Of a stretch of DNA of 57,826 nucleotides, positions 8,219 to 16,669 are shown piece by piece (within the stretch, counting starts at the first letter, position 1; every line of letters starts with the position of its first letter). The DNA lies in assembly GCA_947496065.1 (NCBI GenBank), contig CANMBF010000016.1, forward strand, positions 1 to 57,826. The letters are read 5' to 3'. The position numbers were made by a program, and so were the translations under genes. The notes below the pieces were generated by a model. That model was not told the origin of the DNA. It was given only the letters and a program-made list of their open reading frames with translations, and ran no database searches. This DNA comes from Bacteroidota bacterium (lineage in GTDB: Bacteria; Bacteroidota; Bacteroidia; NS11-12g; UBA955).

Positions 8219-8905
8219 TTACCATATTCTATAATTCAAGGAAATTCCTGTAAAGCCCATTTTCATTGGGAAATCATTAGTTGGGTCGGATTTTAGGTTG
8301 AGAATAATAAAATTTGTTACCCCACGCAAGGTATTGACTTCTAAAAAAAGGCGCTTATACAATTTAAATTCTACACCAAAACCCAATGCTAAGGTATAGG
8401 ATTTCATGTGGCTTTTGCCATTGGTTGTCCACCGTATTTCCTCAGCGACACTATCAATTTCAAAGGTATTTATGGTGTTGAAATAGTGACCAAGACCATA
8501 GTTGATTTTCATCCAATCGAACACTTTATATTGTATCTGGGTATTAATGATAACGCCATTCAGACGAATATGTCCTGTGGTATTAAAATTATTAATGTTG
8601 CTATTCGGTGCAGTGTAATGATAACCGATACGGGCGTGAGAATATAAACCCTCAATTAGAATATTTTTATTGGGTGTGAATGGCAAATGCAGATTTACAC
8701 CAATGGCAGGATTGTGCAAGGGTGCGAATTCACTGTAAAAAAATGCGGTTTTTGAAAGTGATGAACTGACCACTTTATTAAAACCAAAATTGTAGGAGGC
8801 AAACATTAAATGCACTGATTTTGTGCTATCAGGCAATGCCAATAACGACTTAAAACCAACGCCAAATAACAATAGTATCAAAGAAAGGATTTTCAACAGT
8901 CGCAT
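8219..8905 (-). CDS. Putative outer-membrane beta-barrel protein
   Basis: A 228-residue hypothetical protein. An N-terminal signal peptide (~1-23, LLKILSLILLLFGVGF) is followed by alternating amphipathic strands rich in Tyr, Phe, Asn and Gly, with an aromatic C-terminus ending in YRIW. This pattern is typical of small OmpW- or porin-like barrels in Bacteroidota. There are no catalytic motifs. A TAGTTTTG box lies 5 nt before its ATG, so the transcript probably has almost no leader. It is convergent with hutI. Function is not known. Confidence 0.6.
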   Translation of the reverse strand: MRLLKILSLILLLFGVGFKSLLALPDSTKSVHLMFASYNFGFNKVVSSSLSKTAFFYSEFAPLHNPAIGVNLHLPFTPNKNILIEGLYSHARIGYHYTAPNSNINNFNTTGHIRLNGVIINTQIQYKVFDWMKINYGLGHYFNTINTFEIDSVAEEIRWTTNGKSHMKSYTLALGFGVEFKLYKRLFLEVNTLRGVTNFIILNLKSDPTNDFPMKMGFTGISLNYRIW

Positions 8906-8910
8906 CTCAC

Positions 8911-8918
8911 AAAACTAA
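8911..8918 (-). promoter_or_regulatory. Candidate -7 box abutting the start codon
   Basis: TAGTTTTG, 5 nt upstream of the ATG at 8905. A start site at the usual distance would give a leaderless or nearly leaderless mRNA. Confidence 0.5.
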
Positions 8919-8953
8919 AGAAATATTCGAATGAAAATCTCGTATTTTAATTT

Positions 8954-8961
8954 TACGTTTG
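8954..8961 (+). promoter_or_regulatory. Candidate tdh -7 box
   Basis: TACGTTTG, 16 nt before the tdh ATG; matches TAnnTTTG. Confidence 0.45.
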
Positions 8962-8977
8962 CAGTAGAAAAATAATT

Positions 8978-9946
8978 ATGTCTGAAAATATTTTAGTAAT
9001 CGGAGCTTGCGGTCAATTGGGAACTGAGCTTGTTGAATCATTGAGAACCATCTATGGCGATAGCAATGTAGTTGCTTCTGATATTCGCCAAAGCGAACAT
9101 GCTGTTTTTAAACAAGGGCCTTTCGAAAATTTAGACATATTAGATAAAAATAGATTAAGTGAAATTTTGACGAAGTACCAACCTAAGCAGGTGTATCATC
9201 TTGCAGCCTTATTAAGTGCTACTGCAGAGGCTAAGCCAAAGTTAGGTTGGACACTGAACATGGATGGCTTATTTAATGTATTAGATGCAGCTGTAGATTT
9301 TAAAATTGGCAAAGTGTATTGGCCTAGTTCTATTGCAGTGTTTGGTCCTGGCACCCCTGTTAACCATACGCCTCAGAATTGTGTAATGGATCCCAATACC
9401 ATTTACGGAATAAGTAAATTAGCAGGTGAAAGATATTGCGAATATTATTTTCAAAAAAGAGGTGTTGATGTTAGAAGCTTGCGTTACCCAGGTTTAATTG
9501 GACATAAAAGCGATCCGGGTGGTGGAACCACAGATTATGCAGTGAGTATTTACCATGATGCTTTACAAACAGGTGTTCATAATTGCTTTTTAAAGGACAA
9601 TACAGAGTTACCGATGCTATATATGCCTGATGCACTAAAGGCAACATTGGATATTATGCACGCACCTGCAGAACAAATCAAAATAAGAAGCAGTTATAAT
9701 TTAGCAGGCATGAGTTTCTCTCCTTCCGAAATTACGGCATCCATACAGCAATATATTCCCAACTTTAAAACCGAATACAATCCTGATAGCAGACAAGCCA
9801 TTGCCGATAGCTGGCCGAATAGCATAGATGATGCGGAAGCGAGAAAGGATTGGGGTTGGAACCCTGATTTTGATTTGAATAAAATGACCAAGGATATGCT
9901 AGTAAACCTAGCACCTCGCTATGGCAGTACTTTACCTTCTTTATAG
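8978..9946 (+). CDS. tdh: L-threonine 3-dehydrogenase, epimerase (short-chain) type
   Basis: An NAD-dependent extended SDR enzyme of 322 residues that oxidises threonine to 2-amino-3-ketobutyrate. The Rossmann motif GACGQLG is at 9-15, and the catalytic pair is Tyr143/Lys147 in IYGISK. GGGTTDYAVSIYHDAL, the PMLYMPDALKATLDIM stretch, YNLAGMSF and RQAIADSWPNSIDD are hallmarks of this TDH family rather than of UDP-sugar epimerases. Its product is the substrate of Kbl, encoded 4 kb upstream on the same strand but not co-transcribed. It is convergent with the DUF2851 gene, separated by 3 nt. Confidence 0.88.
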   Translation: MSENILVIGACGQLGTELVESLRTIYGDSNVVASDIRQSEHAVFKQGPFENLDILDKNRLSEILTKYQPKQVYHLAALLSATAEAKPKLGWTLNMDGLFNVLDAAVDFKIGKVYWPSSIAVFGPGTPVNHTPQNCVMDPNTIYGISKLAGERYCEYYFQKRGVDVRSLRYPGLIGHKSDPGGGTTDYAVSIYHDALQTGVHNCFLKDNTELPMLYMPDALKATLDIMHAPAEQIKIRSSYNLAGMSFSPSEITASIQQYIPNFKTEYNPDSRQAIADSWPNSIDDAEARKDWGWNPDFDLNKMTKDMLVNLAPRYGSTLPSL

Positions 9947-9949
9947 GAT

Positions 9950-11230
9950 TTAAAGTATCTTAGCCTGCAATAATTTATTGCCAATTTTACATTGAAGGCA
10001 TCGTTTTTTATCGCAATATTGTGATTTTAATTCTAGCAACGCTTGGCTGTCAAATGCCGAATTGGCCGATAGGCCTAAACCTTCCCAATGCTTGATAATG
10101 CTATTGCTTTCAGGGGCTAAATGTTGGAGTAATGAAATGGCTTTATTGCATATGTTCTCGTTGCCTATGCTTTTGCCATATACAAAAAGTACAGGCACAA
10201 CTGCATTGATTAAAAGCAGCTGTTGAGCAGCTTCTGAAAGCGCGGCACTGTGTTTTTTTGCATCCTTTCCAAAGATATAATGTGTTTGCCAATACGCCGA
10301 ACCTTCTATATCGAATAATTGAATAATATCTTTAACATCGTTTAATTCAATGATAAGCGCAAACAAATGGTGGCTTTTATGAATCAATGCCGATAGTTGG
10401 GCCAAGCGCATGGTTGGGAAATTGCCAGGTCGCATGCGCATTAATTTAAAACTACTTGGTTCATTCGAATGCAATTGATATTTCTTTTTTAGAAATTCCC
10501 ACTCTTTTTTCAAATGGATGTAATAGTTATCTAAAATCATTTCATTTAAAAAACCTGCTGTACCAAATATCAAAGCTTCAACTTGATGGGCGTCATTTTT
10601 ATGTTTACCTAAAATTTGAATAGGTAAGCGCATTGCTAATTCTTCAAATGGTTGGGCATTGGTTCCAAATCCAAAACTTCTTGCAATGGCATAATAGAAT
10701 ACAGAATGCCAATCATTATTACAATCTATTAACCACTTTTCAATTTGTTCACTTTTTCGTTCTAAACGGCTCACTAATGAGCGATCAAGCGCTTGATTAA
10801 CAGTAAAATGATCGATTTTAGAAATCAAACTCGCACATGGAATCCAGTGTTCTGATTGTTTTAATAATCTAAAGTGCTTCATCACTTCAGGGTAAATTGT
10901 ATCATTAAGAACAAGGGTAGGTACGTAGCTGCCATCCATGCGCATAGCTACTTTTTGATGAATGTATACAACATGTAAGACAGTATTATTATAAGCGGCA
11001 TCCAAATGATGCTTATGAGAAAACCAATCATTCGAGTTAATGTGGATTTCAACATTGCCTACCCAATCTGCTTCACCAATGCGAATGCGCGCTTGACTGA
11101 AATCCGGCCCAGAATCGCGATTCAACTGCCCGCGCTTTAGGATTAAGATTGGCTGCCCATCAATGGTTTTTAAGTTATCAGAAGTAAATAAACCAGCTTG
11201 CCAAATGTATTGTAATAAGTCTTCGTTCAT
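9950..11230 (-). CDS. DUF2851 family protein
   Basis: A 426-residue cytoplasmic protein of the DUF2851 family, common in Bacteroidota and of unknown function. Family signatures are DLLQYIWQAGLF at the N-terminus, RDSGPDFSQARIRIG, WVGNVEIHINSNDW and LHVVYIHQ. The C-terminus carries a Cys pair pattern YCDKKRCLQCKIGNKLL that could bind a metal. No signal peptide or membrane segment is seen. The neighbours (tdh convergent, mutL divergent) give no functional hint. Confidence 0.85.
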   Translation of the reverse strand: MNEDLLQYIWQAGLFTSDNLKTIDGQPILILKRGQLNRDSGPDFSQARIRIGEADWVGNVEIHINSNDWFSHKHHLDAAYNNTVLHVVYIHQKVAMRMDGSYVPTLVLNDTIYPEVMKHFRLLKQSEHWIPCASLISKIDHFTVNQALDRSLVSRLERKSEQIEKWLIDCNNDWHSVFYYAIARSFGFGTNAQPFEELAMRLPIQILGKHKNDAHQVEALIFGTAGFLNEMILDNYYIHLKKEWEFLKKKYQLHSNEPSSFKLMRMRPGNFPTMRLAQLSALIHKSHHLFALIIELNDVKDIIQLFDIEGSAYWQTHYIFGKDAKKHSAALSEAAQQLLLINAVVPVLFVYGKSIGNENICNKAISLLQHLAPESNSIIKHWEGLGLSANSAFDSQALLELKSQYCDKKRCLQCKIGNKLLQAKIL

Positions 11231-11353
11231 ATTAGTTTATGCAAGTTTAAAAAATAATAAGCAGAAAATAAAAATTTTTTAACAGATAAAATGCTGTTGA
11301 CAATTGGTATATTTTCTTGTCGAAAATTTAGATGAATAAGTGGTGCGATGTCT

Positions 11354-11361
11354 TAAATTTG
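11354..11361 (+). promoter_or_regulatory. Candidate mutL -7 box
   Basis: TAAATTTG, 77 nt upstream of the chosen mutL ATG at 11439; would give a leader of about 70 nt. Confidence 0.3.
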
Positions 11362-11438
11362 TATCCGTAAATCAATTGGTAACAATAAAAAATTTGCAAA
11401 TTGTTTTACATGTTTTTCCTAAACTAGTTAACCTTCAA

Positions 11439-13256
11439 ATGGATTATATAAAGCTGCTACCCGACAATATTGCCAACCAAATAGCAGCTGGAGAAGTTGT
11501 TCAACGACCTGCTTCTATTGTTAAGGAATTACTCGAGAATTCTATTGATGCAGGGGCTACTAGCATCAAATTAATTACAAAGGAAGGGGGCATACTTTTG
11601 GTTCAAATTATTGACAATGGAAGTGGTATGAGTGTTACCGACGCAAGAATGTGTTGGGAGCGGCACGCTACCTCCAAAATTAGGAGTGCTGATGATTTAT
11701 TTAAATTAAAAAGTTTTGGATTCAGAGGCGAAGCACTGGCTTCAATAGCGGCCATTGCACATGTCGAAATGAAAACCAAAAGAGCCGAGGATGAGATTGG
11801 TACTTTAATTAAAATTGAAGGCAGCAAAGTAAACGAACAAAGTCAAACAGCTACACCCGATGGCACCACCTTTTCAATTCGAAATTTATTTTATAATGTA
11901 CCTGCGCGCAGAAATTTTTTAAAAAGCGTTCCTGTAGAAATGCGCCATATCATTGATGAATTTACGCGTGTGGCAATGCCGCATTTTAACATAGCCATGA
12001 GTCTTTATCACAATGATAAAGAAGTATTTGAACTAAAGCCTACCACCTTGGCAAATCGCATTGCAGAGTTGATGAGTAAGAAAAATACCAATGATTTTTT
12101 AAGTGTTTTTGAAAACCATGATTTAGTATTAGTCAATGGTTTTGTTGGAAAGCCTGAGGTTGCCAAGCGCACACGTGGTGAACAGTTCTTATTTGTAAAC
12201 AACCGCTTTATAAAAGATGCCTATCTCAATCACGCCATTGCCTCTGCCTACGATCAACTGATTGCAAAAGATCAGTTTCCTATGTATGCTTTATTTCTAA
12301 CAATTGATCCAGGCAGAATAGATGTTAATATTCATCCAACTAAAACCGAAATTAAATTTGATGACGAACGCGCCATCTATGCACTTGTAAAGTCTGCCGT
12401 AAGAAAGGCATTAGGGCAATACAATAGCACACCTGAATTGGAATTTGCGGATAAGAATGTATTTAATCCAGTTGGCTTTTTAAATAAAGAAGTCGTTCAC
12501 ACCCAATCGCCAGATGTAAAAACAAATAAAAGCTATAATCCCTTTGCAGCAGAGCAGCAATGGAAACAAGTGCAGACAAGTCAATGGCATAAATTGTTTG
12601 ATACCAGTATTGATCAAAAGGAGAGTATCCATACATTTATTTCATCAAGCAGCGAAGTTTCTAATAATGGATTGGGTTTAACTCAAGAGACCATCGATTT
12701 TGAAGTCATTCAGTTAAGCAATGGTTGTTTGGCGACCAATCACAATGGTCATTTTTACATAATCGATCAACGGGCTGCCCACGAAAGAATACTGTTTGAA
12801 AAATATTCGGAGAACATTGTTTACCGCTCGGCTACTGTGCAACAGTTATTATTTCCGCGCACCATTGAATTATCTAAAACAGATTACATACTTGCCCACG
12901 ATTTATTGGATGATATTAAGGATCTTGGCTTTGATGTGGCCGATTTTGGCACCAATTGTCTGATCATCAATGGTGTTCCTGCTGAGACAATTAAAGGCAG
13001 TGAAAAAGAGTTGCTAGAAAGTTTGCTAGAAAATTATAAAAATAATTCAGGCAGTTTTGCTGGCGATAAACGCAAGGCACTGGCCTTGTCGCTGGCTCAG
13101 AATGAGGCCATATTGAGAACCAAGCATTTAGAAAAGGAAGAACAAATAGAACTGATCAATCAACTTTTTAAATGCGAAACGCCGGCCATTCGGCCGAATG
13201 GCAAACCAGTTTTTGTAGAGTTTACCAACCAAAAAATCACCGATTTATTTCTATAA
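11439..13256 (+). CDS. mutL: DNA mismatch repair protein MutL
   Basis: A GHKL ATPase of 605 residues that couples MutS mismatch recognition to downstream repair. I choose ATG 11439 (MDYIKLLPDNIANQIAAGEV) because family members begin there; the frame stays open to 11340 without homology. ATPase motifs are NSIDAGA, DNGSGM and GFRGEALASIAAI. The C-terminal dimerisation domain has DQRAAHERILFE in place of the DQHAxxExxxxE endonuclease motif. The later CPHGRP-type site reads RPNGKP, so the metal-dependent nuclease site appears absent. The stop is 2 nt before the rhomboid gene, indicating one operon. Confidence 0.93.
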   Translation: MDYIKLLPDNIANQIAAGEVVQRPASIVKELLENSIDAGATSIKLITKEGGILLVQIIDNGSGMSVTDARMCWERHATSKIRSADDLFKLKSFGFRGEALASIAAIAHVEMKTKRAEDEIGTLIKIEGSKVNEQSQTATPDGTTFSIRNLFYNVPARRNFLKSVPVEMRHIIDEFTRVAMPHFNIAMSLYHNDKEVFELKPTTLANRIAELMSKKNTNDFLSVFENHDLVLVNGFVGKPEVAKRTRGEQFLFVNNRFIKDAYLNHAIASAYDQLIAKDQFPMYALFLTIDPGRIDVNIHPTKTEIKFDDERAIYALVKSAVRKALGQYNSTPELEFADKNVFNPVGFLNKEVVHTQSPDVKTNKSYNPFAAEQQWKQVQTSQWHKLFDTSIDQKESIHTFISSSSEVSNNGLGLTQETIDFEVIQLSNGCLATNHNGHFYIIDQRAAHERILFEKYSENIVYRSATVQQLLFPRTIELSKTDYILAHDLLDDIKDLGFDVADFGTNCLIINGVPAETIKGSEKELLESLLENYKNNSGSFAGDKRKALALSLAQNEAILRTKHLEKEEQIELINQLFKCETPAIRPNGKPVFVEFTNQKITDLFL

Positions 13257-13258
13257 CC

Positions 13259-14002
13259 ATGCGCATCAATTTAACCCCTGCTGTCAAACAAATACTAATT
13301 GCCTGTATTGTACTTTTTATAGGTACAAAATTATTGCAAATGAGAGGCATTGTTGACTTAGAGTTTCTTCTAGCGGCTCATTATCCTAAGTCTGGATTCT
13401 TTCAACCCTGGCAAATTATCACCCATATGTTCATGCACGATTCAACCAATATTGGACACCTAGTGTTTAATATGTTCGGTTTGGTGTCCATTGGAATGAT
13501 TATGGAAGATTTTTTGGGAACGAAGAAATTTGTACAACTCTATTTTATTTCTGGTTTAGGCGCATTGGCTATTCATTTTCTAGTACAAATATTTCAATTG
13601 CATTATCAGTTTGAACTTTGGCTGCCGAGTCCTGCAGATTTAGGCTTACGCATCGAAGGTAATACCATTTATTCGAACGAAAGTATTATCAAAACCCAAG
13701 AGGCTCTGGCTAGTGCAGGAAGTATTATTGCGGGCTCTGTTGAAGGGGCAAGTGGTGCCCTATATGGAGTTGTTGTTGCTTATGCATTCTTGTTTCCTAA
13801 TAGAACCCTTATGATTATGTTTATTCCTTATCCCATTAAGGCGAAATATTTAATACCCGGCTTCTTAATATTAGATTTGGTATTGGGGTTTACAAATCCA
13901 AAAGGTGATAATGTGGCACACTTTGCACATATTGGAGGGGCTATTTTTGGTTTCCTATTGGTATGGTATTGGAGAAAATTTGATAGAAAAAACTTCTATT
14001 GA
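13259..14002 (+). CDS. Rhomboid family intramembrane serine protease
   Basis: A 247-residue polytopic protein starting 2 nt after the mutL stop (the frame is open further upstream inside mutL, but MRINLTPAVK is the natural start). The catalytic Ser lies in EGASGALYG and the catalytic His in FAHIGGAIFG. The stabilising His/Asn are in HLVFNMFG. An insertion of ~50 residues (LPSPADLGLRIEGNTIY onward) sits between TM segments before the active site. The family cleaves membrane helices near the membrane surface. Substrates are unknown. Confidence 0.88.
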   Translation: MRINLTPAVKQILIACIVLFIGTKLLQMRGIVDLEFLLAAHYPKSGFFQPWQIITHMFMHDSTNIGHLVFNMFGLVSIGMIMEDFLGTKKFVQLYFISGLGALAIHFLVQIFQLHYQFELWLPSPADLGLRIEGNTIYSNESIIKTQEALASAGSIIAGSVEGASGALYGVVVAYAFLFPNRTLMIMFIPYPIKAKYLIPGFLILDLVLGFTNPKGDNVAHFAHIGGAIFGFLLVWYWRKFDRKNFY

Positions 14003-14022
14003 AGTTGTTTTAATAGGCCTTT

Positions 14023-14820
14023 TTAGCTGAGTTTATCTAACCCGTTTTTACAGCGTAATTCACCAGCTATTTTTTTTACTTCCATTTGCTTCAAGCCAAT
14101 TTTTACATCGGTGTCCGAATAATTCAATGGATGGTGCAAATGGTATTCAGTAGCAGAAAACCGAATGGAGATAAGTTGAATGCCATTCTTTTTTAAACGC
14201 CACTCAATATCAGAATCTTCGCCAACGCCAGCTGTTACATAGTCTTCATCAAAGCCATTAATGGCAACAATCTCATTTTTATAAAGCCCCCAATTACAAC
14301 CATAAATACCAATGTCTCTTTTTTGTTTGATGACAGGTAAACTAAATGAATACTTGAGACCTTTAGCATTCTTGGTTAATAGATGCCAATAAGCTAATAA
14401 AGACAGGTTTTTTGATTGATACAGTTTTTGAGTTAGTGATTCACTCAACATCACTCTTCTACCAAAAAGGGCTGTCTTTGGCTCTGACGCTTGCACATAG
14501 CGTTTTATAAAATCCTTATGTGGAATGCAGTCGCCATCTATAAAAATGAGATACTCACCATTTGAGGCTATAATGGCTTGGTTGAGAATTTTATTTTTTC
14601 GAAAACCCGCATCCTCGGCCTGATAAACATGTGTTATATCGAGTTTGAATTGATGGATTAATTCCTCAATAAATAATTTGGTTGTTGAATTATTGTCGTC
14701 TTCTGCAATGATGACTTCGAATGGATGATAGGTTTGCGTCGCCAAGGCTTTAACAATAAGCGCAAGTGCCTTAGTGTTTTTATAAAACGCAATAATGATA
14801 CTAACCTTCGTCTCCTTCAT
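14023..14820 (-). CDS. Glycosyltransferase family 2 with galactosyltransferase-type C-terminus
   Basis: A 265-residue GT-A glycosyltransferase. It begins KVSIIIAFYKNTKAL, has the DxD-type motif in FIDGDCIPH and an ED box in GEDSDIEWRLKKNG, the latter typical of Glyco_transf_7C domains. I choose ATG 14820 over the longer frame to 14880. The longer start lies inside the trigger-factor terminator, and a TATGTTTG box sits 6 nt before 14820. It probably adds sugars to a surface glycan. No other glycan genes are adjacent, and the acceptor is unknown. Confidence 0.82.
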   Translation of the reverse strand: MKETKVSIIIAFYKNTKALALIVKALATQTYHPFEVIIAEDDNNSTTKLFIEELIHQFKLDITHVYQAEDAGFRKNKILNQAIIASNGEYLIFIDGDCIPHKDFIKRYVQASEPKTALFGRRVMLSESLTQKLYQSKNLSLLAYWHLLTKNAKGLKYSFSLPVIKQKRDIGIYGCNWGLYKNEIVAINGFDEDYVTAGVGEDSDIEWRLKKNGIQLISIRFSATEYHLHHPLNYSDTDVKIGLKQMEVKKIAGELRCKNGLDKLS

Positions 14821-14826
14821 TGCGTG

Positions 14827-14834
14827 CAAACATA
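14827..14834 (-). promoter_or_regulatory. Candidate -7 box abutting the glycosyltransferase start
   Basis: TATGTTTG, 6 nt before the ATG at 14820. It supports that start and predicts a very short leader. Confidence 0.45.
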
Positions 14835-14852
14835 ATAATTTTCTTAACGAAA

Positions 14853-14877
14853 ACAGGCGGGTATTGAACCCGCCTGT
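14853..14877 (-). terminator. Rho-independent terminator of the trigger factor gene
   Basis: ACAGGCGGGT and ACCCGCCTGT form a perfect 10-bp GC-rich stem with a 5-nt loop, 25 nt after the tig stop on the minus strand, followed by TTT. It is one of the clearest terminators in the window. Confidence 0.8.
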
Positions 14878-14902
14878 CACTTATTTTATTTAATGGTGTA
14901 AA

Positions 14903-16276
14903 TTAGTGTTGGTGATTGTGTTCTTCAATCATTTTGTAAAAACCTTCAATGCTGGTGTGTTTCTCGTTATATGAAATAATCTCTTTCAATTTGTTGTATA
15001 CTTTTCTACGAACAGCAATGTCGTTCATTTGTTGAACGTGTGCTTCTTTTTTCAAACTATCATCACTGAATTTTTTTACGAATTCAAAATCAGGATTTTG
15101 CATACCATAATTTCTGAACAATGATAAAGTATAACCCAATGAAGCATCTTCAATATCTTCTTTTGTTACCTGAATTTCATATTTAGCAGCTACTTTTTCT
15201 CTAATCAATACTTCTTTCAAAGTGCTAGATTCAGAGGCATAACGTTCGTCAATATTCTCTTCATTGTAGTTGTCTTCTTTGCTTACCAATAACCATCGTT
15301 TTAAGAAAGCATCTGGCAAAGTAATTGGATGTTTATCGTTTAATAAGTGGGTCAGCATGTGTTCAATCTGATGTTCACTTTCGTTCTTATAATAAACTTC
15401 TAAATTTTCTTTTATTTTAGTTCTAAACTCTTCTTCAGTGCTAATAGTACCTTCGCCCATCACTGCATCAAAGAAAGCTTGATTAATTTCAGCAGGAATT
15501 CTTCTGCTGATTTCAGTAACTGTTAATTTAAAGTTTTTGTTTAAATCATTCACTGCTTCTTTGGCAATGCCCAATGAAGAACTAATAACTGTTTCGTTGC
15601 CATTGAACAATGCTGATATATCTACTGTAATTGTAGAATCTTTTGCTATGCCGATTAAACTGTTTTTCAAGGCCTCGTCTTTGATTAACTCAGCACTAAA
15701 CGATGTGTTTTTATCGACAACACCACCTTCTAATGGCTCGTTATTTTCGTTTAATTCAGTTAAAGTTCCATAGATTAAATCTTTTTCTTCAGCAATTTCT
15801 ACATTCTCCATACTACCTTGACGGGTGCGCAAAGTTTCCATTTCTTTATCTACTTCGCTGTCTTCAACATCGATAATATACTTATCTAATTTATCTTTTT
15901 CGCTAATGTTTAATTCAAAATGAGGGGCTAAACCTAAATCAAAAGCAAATAAGAAATCTTCGCCTTTTTCAATATCAACCTCAGATTTGATAGATTCACT
16001 CTCAACAGGCTGAGCTAATATATCAATATTATTATCTTTCAAATAATCATATAACGTTTTAGATGATAATCTATTAAGTTCTTCAGCCAAGATACTTTTA
16101 CCATACATGCTTTTTATCATGCCAATGGGTGCAGCACCAGTTCTGAAACCTTTAACAGCCACATTTTTTTGGTGTTTTTTTAATTCTTTCTCAACAGCTT
16201 CAGAGTAATCAGCTTTGGTAAGAGCAACAGTTAGCGTTGCGTTTAAGTCATCTATTTTATTGAATTTTACTTCCAT
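14903..16276 (-). CDS. tig: Trigger factor (ribosome-associated chaperone)
   Basis: A 457-residue peptidyl-prolyl isomerase/chaperone that binds nascent chains at the ribosome exit tunnel. The ribosome-docking loop reads GFRTGAAPIGMIKSMYG (~residues 43-59), equivalent to the GFRxGxxP signature. An acidic PPIase-like middle region and a helical C-terminal substrate cradle follow. The C-terminus ends in a His-rich tail (EEHNHQH). It is transcribed alone between tRNA-Leu and a strong terminator. The PPIase active site is weakly conserved, as usual in this phylum. Confidence 0.9.
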   Translation of the reverse strand: MEVKFNKIDDLNATLTVALTKADYSEAVEKELKKHQKNVAVKGFRTGAAPIGMIKSMYGKSILAEELNRLSSKTLYDYLKDNNIDILAQPVESESIKSEVDIEKGEDFLFAFDLGLAPHFELNISEKDKLDKYIIDVEDSEVDKEMETLRTRQGSMENVEIAEEKDLIYGTLTELNENNEPLEGGVVDKNTSFSAELIKDEALKNSLIGIAKDSTITVDISALFNGNETVISSSLGIAKEAVNDLNKNFKLTVTEISRRIPAEINQAFFDAVMGEGTISTEEEFRTKIKENLEVYYKNESEHQIEHMLTHLLNDKHPITLPDAFLKRWLLVSKEDNYNEENIDERYASESSTLKEVLIREKVAAKYEIQVTKEDIEDASLGYTLSLFRNYGMQNPDFEFVKKFSDDSLKKEAHVQQMNDIAVRRKVYNKLKEIISYNEKHTSIEGFYKMIEEHNHQH

Positions 16277-16417
16277 GGATTTTAATTTGAAAAACTTTTC
16301 GATTGTGTTTTCCTATAAATGAGAATTATTGCATTAAATCCAGGGTTAAGATTAAAGAACACCTCATTTGAGGAAAGGGTAATGAATCAGTATTACTTCA
16401 CAATCTCAAGTGATTAG

Positions 16418-16499
16418 TGCGGATGAAGGGACTCGAACCCCCACGCCTTTCGGCACCAGATCCTAAGTCTGGCACGGCTACCAATTACGCCACATCCGC
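16418..16499 (-). tRNA. tRNA-Leu, anticodon TAG
   Basis: An 82-nt cloverleaf on the minus strand. The 7-bp acceptor is GCGGATG/CATCCGC and the anticodon stem CCAGA/TCTGG encloses CTTAGGA, giving anticodon TAG (reads CUN codons). The long variable arm TGCCGAAAGGCGT is typical of class II tRNA. The T-loop is GTTCGAGTC. CCA is not encoded. It is preceded by a TATTTTTG promoter box. Confidence 0.95.
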
Positions 16500-16533
16500 A
16501 TTTTTAAAGAACTTTTCCTTGTTTAGAGGGCTG

Positions 16534-16541
16534 CAAAAATA
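16534..16541 (-). promoter_or_regulatory. Candidate tRNA-Leu -7 box
   Basis: TATTTTTG, 34 nt upstream of the mature tRNA 5' end; no clear -33 element. Confidence 0.4.
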
Positions 16542-16629
16542 CAAAAATTAATTAAATAAAAAAGGAATATTAAATTTCAATTCCTCTCTGAGAACATAAA
16601 AATATTGAATGAATTGCGGCAAATGAAAA

Positions 16630-16654
16630 AAGGTCGCAAATTATTTGCGACCTT
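16630..16654 (-). terminator. Rho-independent terminator of the DEAD-box helicase
   Basis: AAGGTCGCAAAT and ATTTGCGACCTT form a near-continuous hairpin 15 nt after the helicase stop, followed on the minus strand by a run of five or more T. Confidence 0.85.
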
Positions 16655-16669
16655 CTATTGAATTTAAAA

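Noticed and set aside
14823-14880. Extended N-terminus of the glycosyltransferase
   Set aside because: The extra codons read through the trigger-factor terminator and a TATGTTTG promoter box; no such extension is expected in the family.
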